Positions 59,941 through 64,000 of a stretch of DNA of 64,000 nucleotides are shown here, in pieces. The position numbers were made by a program, and so were the translations under genes. Source of the DNA: Cerrena zonata (taxonomy: Eukaryota > Basidiomycota > Agaricomycetes > Polyporales > Cerrenaceae); NCBI GenBank assembly GCA_038087015.1, contig JASBNA010000005.1:1178001-1242000 (forward strand), read 5' to 3'. The notes beneath the pieces are model-generated. The model had not been told where the DNA came from. It did not search any database and worked only from the letters and a program-made list of their open reading frames with translations. Position 1 is the stretch's first letter; every line of letters begins with the position of its first letter.

Positions 59941-62772
59941 AACCAATCGAGCTCGGAGGACTTGGAAGCAAGGCAAGGTGAGGCGAAACGACGGAAGTAT
60001 ATTGTTAGCATGTACGAGGAAAGAGACTCTCGCCCACCACATGCCGACATATACAATTCGAATTTGTTCAGAAAGCATGCAAGTGAGTTATGAGCCATGA
60101 CAGGGTCTAACTCATCCAACAGCGCATAGCAAGCAATTAGGGTAATGTGACTCCCGAAGCTCGGAATCACATACAAGGAGGTGTCAGTGAATTCGAAGAG
60201 GCGAAAAGGAGCTGGTACGCTCTTAGGACCTTATTTATCGAAGCGAGCGAGTGAGTCATATGCATTGTAGAGGGGAAAAGGGAATGATGGGATTCCGGGC
60301 GGTAGCCTTGGTTGAGAAGATCTGCTAGTGGGATTTCGGAGATCTACTTTTTGTAGATGATGGCTTTCAGGTTCGTCACTGTTATTGAAAACTTTGACTA
60401 TAAGGGCGACCCTGGATATTTGGGTCGTACGTACGTGGAAGGATTGTCCAAATAATATATTCGTATAGTTGTATCGAGCCCTCTGTGCCATACATACATA
60501 ACACACCGAAACGACCAAAAATATAAATCATCCCTCATACCAAGCCTCGAGCTCCAAGCCTCTCAGGCTCGTAACCATCCCAAACCCCCACCCACCCTCA
60601 GATCGATGACAACAATCGATACACAAATCACAGATCACCCAGCGCATCACTTTTTGTCTGCGCATCGTGTACGACTAGAGGACCCTGACCTAACATGACA
60701 TTGACGTACACACCATAGCATCAGTATATATATCGCATGCCGTGGAAACAAAGAAAAGAACGAATAAGGGACAATGAGCCCTATGATGCCTCGAGGCGTA
60801 TTCCAGAATCCCAAATAGTGCAGAAAGGGTGGTGACTAGGGAGAGGACCCTGGGGTTCCGGATTTGGGAAGGGGATGTCTGTGTTTGGACATTTGGTATA
60901 TTGGGAGAACGAGTGCAGGGATAGAAACCAGACTATAGGGAATTCGGAAGGGAAGGTAGGGATAGGGATAGGGATGGGGATAGGGATCGTGCAGGGTCGA
61001 GAGGGAACGAACAATGAGATTACTCGTTTTTACGCCTCATCGGCGGAGCAAAAGACAAGGAGAGATATCCGGTTTTAGGTCCTATATAGAGAGGCGCAAA
61101 GAAAGTTGGAGTCGATATGTTGGGGAGGTGAGATGCTACGTTACCCCCTTCCTCCCCAATTCAATAACTTAAGAACCTACGACGCTGTCTTGGTGCTCAC
61201 TTGCCACGTAGTCAAGGGGTAAGGGACAAGGGTATATCGGCGAGGGGGGACAATAGGAATTTGACTTTGAAAGCTTATTTGGAGATGTCGACTGCCTGTT
61301 TGAATCATCAAGATGAAGGGGTGTTTGTACGGAACATGCGAAAAATAGGCATGTCGGTGCTAATGGTGTCAGCCGTAAGCCGTTAACCGCAAAGACATGA
61401 GGATCTGCGCAAGTGCAATATGAGTATGAGTCTAGGTTGGGGTCTATGTCTTTGTCTTGGGTGGCTAAAAAGCACAGGTCCCCGAGTCAGTGGTAGTCAA
61501 TAACCCGACGGTTAATCTTCAAGATACGACGATGACAATATCCATTGTCAACAAGACTCGGTGTCGTCGTACCTCGAAAACGTGAAGCGATATGTCCGAA
61601 AACACCATTGTCTGGTCCGTCCCGAGTCTAAATTCTGCATAATGATCTGTCTATGTATCGTTCCTGACACCCTGGAAAGAGGAATGTGATTGACAAGCTA
61701 AACGGAAGCAAAAAAACAGGGCGAAATCATTTATACAGTAATGGGTTTAGACGTGTGGCGAACATTCCGCCGCCTGTCAGAGGCTAATCATCATTTGGTG
61801 CTGTATGTGGAGGGGATCATTAATAAGTAAGAATTTTATTATGCAGTCTGTGCGTTTAGGTTTTTAACACAAGAAGGGGTGTGGGGGCGTTAGGATGTAA
61901 GTAGGGGCGTCCTAGGATATGGGGATGTGCCGGTGGGAGGACAAAGAGAGCTAGACATAATAGGATATGAAGCGGAAGTTGGAATTCATAGGTGTACAGA
62001 GTTGTGCTCGTGACTGTGTAGGAGGTGGTGGTTCTTTGTGCGTTGGTGCGGATGGGATGTATTCCGAAAGACGAATGGACAGTGCAGAAGTCGGGATGAA
62101 CATTGCCTGACGCAGTGATAGAGGAGATTACGATCGGTGTCAAAGAAGAAAGACGAGTCTGTGCTTGGACCTTGCGCAGTCATGGAGACGATTGACTGAG
62201 GACAGCGCCTCCGGGGGTGACAAAAGATGGGATGATTGTCCACCGAGAAAAGAGTATAAAGAGGTGGGGGCGAGAAGAGGAAGAGACATAATACTCTCTC
62301 CTCTTGCTCCTTTCTGCTGCTAGCCCGAAACTGTTGTTGTTGCCAAACGTAGTGGTTGCCTCGTTGACGAACACGCTGGAACCGGCAGACATGGTGAGTC
62401 TTTCTTTTTTGGAATTCCTGGGGGGGCGTGTGAAGGCGTGCCGGCGGGGGAGCGGTGAGGGAGACTGGGGCGGAGGGAATAGACGCGTGGGGGGCCATCA
62501 GAAGATCTTGGGGTGATCTGGGACCGTGGACTGTGGACGTGGTATCAGAGGGATCACTCCCTGGTGTCACTCCCTCTCCCTCTCTTGCCACAGCAGACAT
62601 ATAGCGGGCCACTCTGCTCCTGCCTCCTGCCCCTCCCATGTGTCCCATCTGAGCCCATCCTCCCGATCGCTTTCCTTTCCCATCTGTTGGCCACCCCTTT
62701 GTCGCCAGTCTTCTCGGCTGCCCTTTATAACATTTCTTCGCCCAACACATACCCTCCCATTCTCCCCCCTAC
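59941..62772. other. Intergenic, no gene seen; cyclin promoter at its end
   Basis: Contains several GGGATA-type short repeats near 60950-60990 and CT-rich sequence at 62560-62760, consistent with a long 5' leader or promoter for the downstream cyclin gene. A short ATG with GTGAGT immediately after (62392-62400) could be part of an upstream 5' exon. No conserved frame. Confidence 0.4.
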
Positions 62773-63994
62773 ATGGCTACCGTAGGCCCTTCTGCCGCCC
62801 GCCATCCTTCTCCCTTCAGAAAGGTCCCCTCCCGAATGCCCGCTCACCATCGCTCTCAGCCCTCTACCTCGCAAACCCAGAACTCATCCTCATCACACCA
62901 CGACACACAACGGTCCCAGATGGTAAGCCCCGAAAGTGACGTAGCGCTCGACTACAAGCCCTAATTACCCCCTTTCATTCAGCCTGACCCATACTACGGC
63001 CATGAAGACGTCGCAAAAGTATCCGCGCACTTTGTTACCCATCTTTTTGCATGCCCGGAGCTGCCAACGCCCTCATCATCAAATCCTTCAGCTCCTTGTC
63101 CACCCGTTAGCTCTCTTTATTGCCTATGCTCTCCATCGGACAAGACTGCATTCATCCGTCACCTTTTCTGCCCTCTTTCTCCTCCAACGCCTAAAAGCCC
63201 GATTCCCTGCCGCCCGTGGCTCGTCCGGTCACCGTCTCTTCATCTCGGCATTCATGCTCGCTTCCAAAGTCATGTGCGACGACACCTACTCGAACAAGTC
63301 TTGGTCGATCGTCGGCCAGGGTATGTTTGCCCTCCGAGAGATAAACCAGATGGAGAGGGAGATGTGTAGTTACCTAGAGTGGCAGTTGAACGTCGATCCT
63401 GCTCATCTGAAGGAATTCGAGCAAAAGGTGCGCAAAGACTTCCGCGGTTCTGGTCCCTACCCTACCTACAACCTCCCCACAACCGCCACCACTCCGATGC
63501 CCTCCACAACACCCTATACGCAGGGCGGTGCTCCCCAGAACCCTCCATCCTTTGTTAGCGGTCGACCATCAGCCGCGTCCACTTCACCGCCTAAAGGGCC
63601 CGTTCATCACCATCCTATTTCCGTCGCCCCTCTACCTCCCGCAACTGTCTATCCCCCAGCGAGCAATTCTCCAGGAACACCTGATACGCCAGAGGCGTAC
63701 CACTCGAATTCGACGTCGCCCGCTTCGTCTGGCTCGCCACCAACGCCTCCCGGTCATGAAGACCATACCGCCAAGATCGTCCAGAGCGATCCGTACCCCA
63801 TCTCGTCAGATTCCAGGGTCATCCCGGGAGCGCCTCAAAAGTCTTCAAGACAGCGCACGTCGCCGTCAGACAAGAGCAAATACAACCTCGACATCGTTGT
63901 GGGCGCTGCTGGTGTACCGATGACGACGTTGGACGAGGCCAAGTTGAAGCAAAAGACGGAGTTTTTGGCGTTTGCCCAGCCGATTGATTGGTAG
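62773..63994 (+). CDS. Pcl/Pho80-type cyclin, one frameshift
   Basis: A cyclin that would bind a Pho85-type kinase. Two exons (62773-62922, 62983-63994) encode about 386 residues once a single extra T is removed. Residues 1-50 are basic and Ser/Gln-rich. The cyclin domain starts YYGHEDVAKVSAHFVTHLFA and CPELPTPSSSNPSAP. The frame then shifts and continues VHPLALFIAYALHRTRL, VTFSALFLLQRLKARFPAAR, SGHRLFISAFMLASKVMCDD, TYSNKSWSIVGQGMFALREI and NQMEREMCSYLEWQLNVDP, a near-perfect fungal Pcl cyclin fold. The C-terminus is long, Ser/Pro-rich and disordered, ending EFLAFAQPIDW. The indel is in the TT at about 63095. The stop falls at 63992-63994, just inside the window. Confidence 0.88.
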
Positions 63995-64000
63995 AATATG

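Overview
The window looks like nuclear DNA of a filamentous basidiomycete, probably an Agaricomycete. Genes are eukaryotic and intron-dense, and nearly every intron is 48-75 nt with a GT...CTNAC...AG layout. The proteins read as fungal housekeeping factors (Fcf1, Rer1, Nab2-like, Cpa2, a Pcl/Pho80-type cyclin, a mitochondrial AAA ATPase), fungal metabolic enzymes (phenylalanine ammonia-lyase, a covalent-FAD amine oxidase) and fungus-specific acidic nuclear proteins. All gene models were spliced by eye, so exon ends may be off by a base or two.

Layout. 0-4.6 kb: 3' part of a long acidic nuclear protein (+). 4.7-11.7 kb: three minus-strand genes (MIF4G-domain protein, DUF1917/BLES03-like protein, FCF1), with an unresolved possibly coding stretch at about 8.95-9.86 kb. 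14.2-22.2 kb: phenylalanine ammonia-lyase and the arginine-pathway carbamoyl-phosphate synthase large subunit, both +. 22.4-28.5 kb: minus-strand FAD oxidase, a SAP-like acidic protein, an intron-containing tRNA-Leu(CAA), and RER1. 29-30 kb: D-glycerate 3-kinase-like protein (+). 30.35-41.38 kb: a very large inverted repeat, arms of about 1.55-1.6 kb, enclosing about 7.9 kb. The interior holds two paralogous six-cysteine small secreted proteins, an orphan gene, a SUR7/PalI-type membrane protein and a Dal5-like transporter. 41.7-49.3 kb: SAP-like acidic protein, NAB2-like zinc-finger protein and mitochondrial AAA ATPase, all +. 49.3-62.8 kb: gene-poor, with one degenerate tandem repeat. 62.8-64 kb: Pcl/Pho80-like cyclin (+).

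Most interesting. (1) The inverted repeat is the best candidate for an undescribed system. Its arms contain tandem 180-250 bp units that each look like a 3' splice site plus exon, a (GGTAGA)n tract, and nested GAGGCTGAC palindromes, and it encloses effector-like and transporter genes. No transposase is visible, so mobility is inference. (2) Six otherwise intact conserved genes each need single-base indels, nearly all an extra base in a short homopolymer. This points to consensus-sequence errors rather than six pseudogenes. (3) RER1 needs two consecutive microexons of 10 and 6 nt, and three genes use GC-AG introns.

How genes work together: CPA2 makes carbamoyl phosphate for arginine, FCF1 cuts pre-rRNA, NAB2 packages poly(A) mRNA, and RER1 retrieves ER membrane proteins. 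These are independent housekeeping functions, and I see no biosynthetic cluster. The one stretch with a shared theme is the inverted-repeat interior, which is secretion and membrane oriented.
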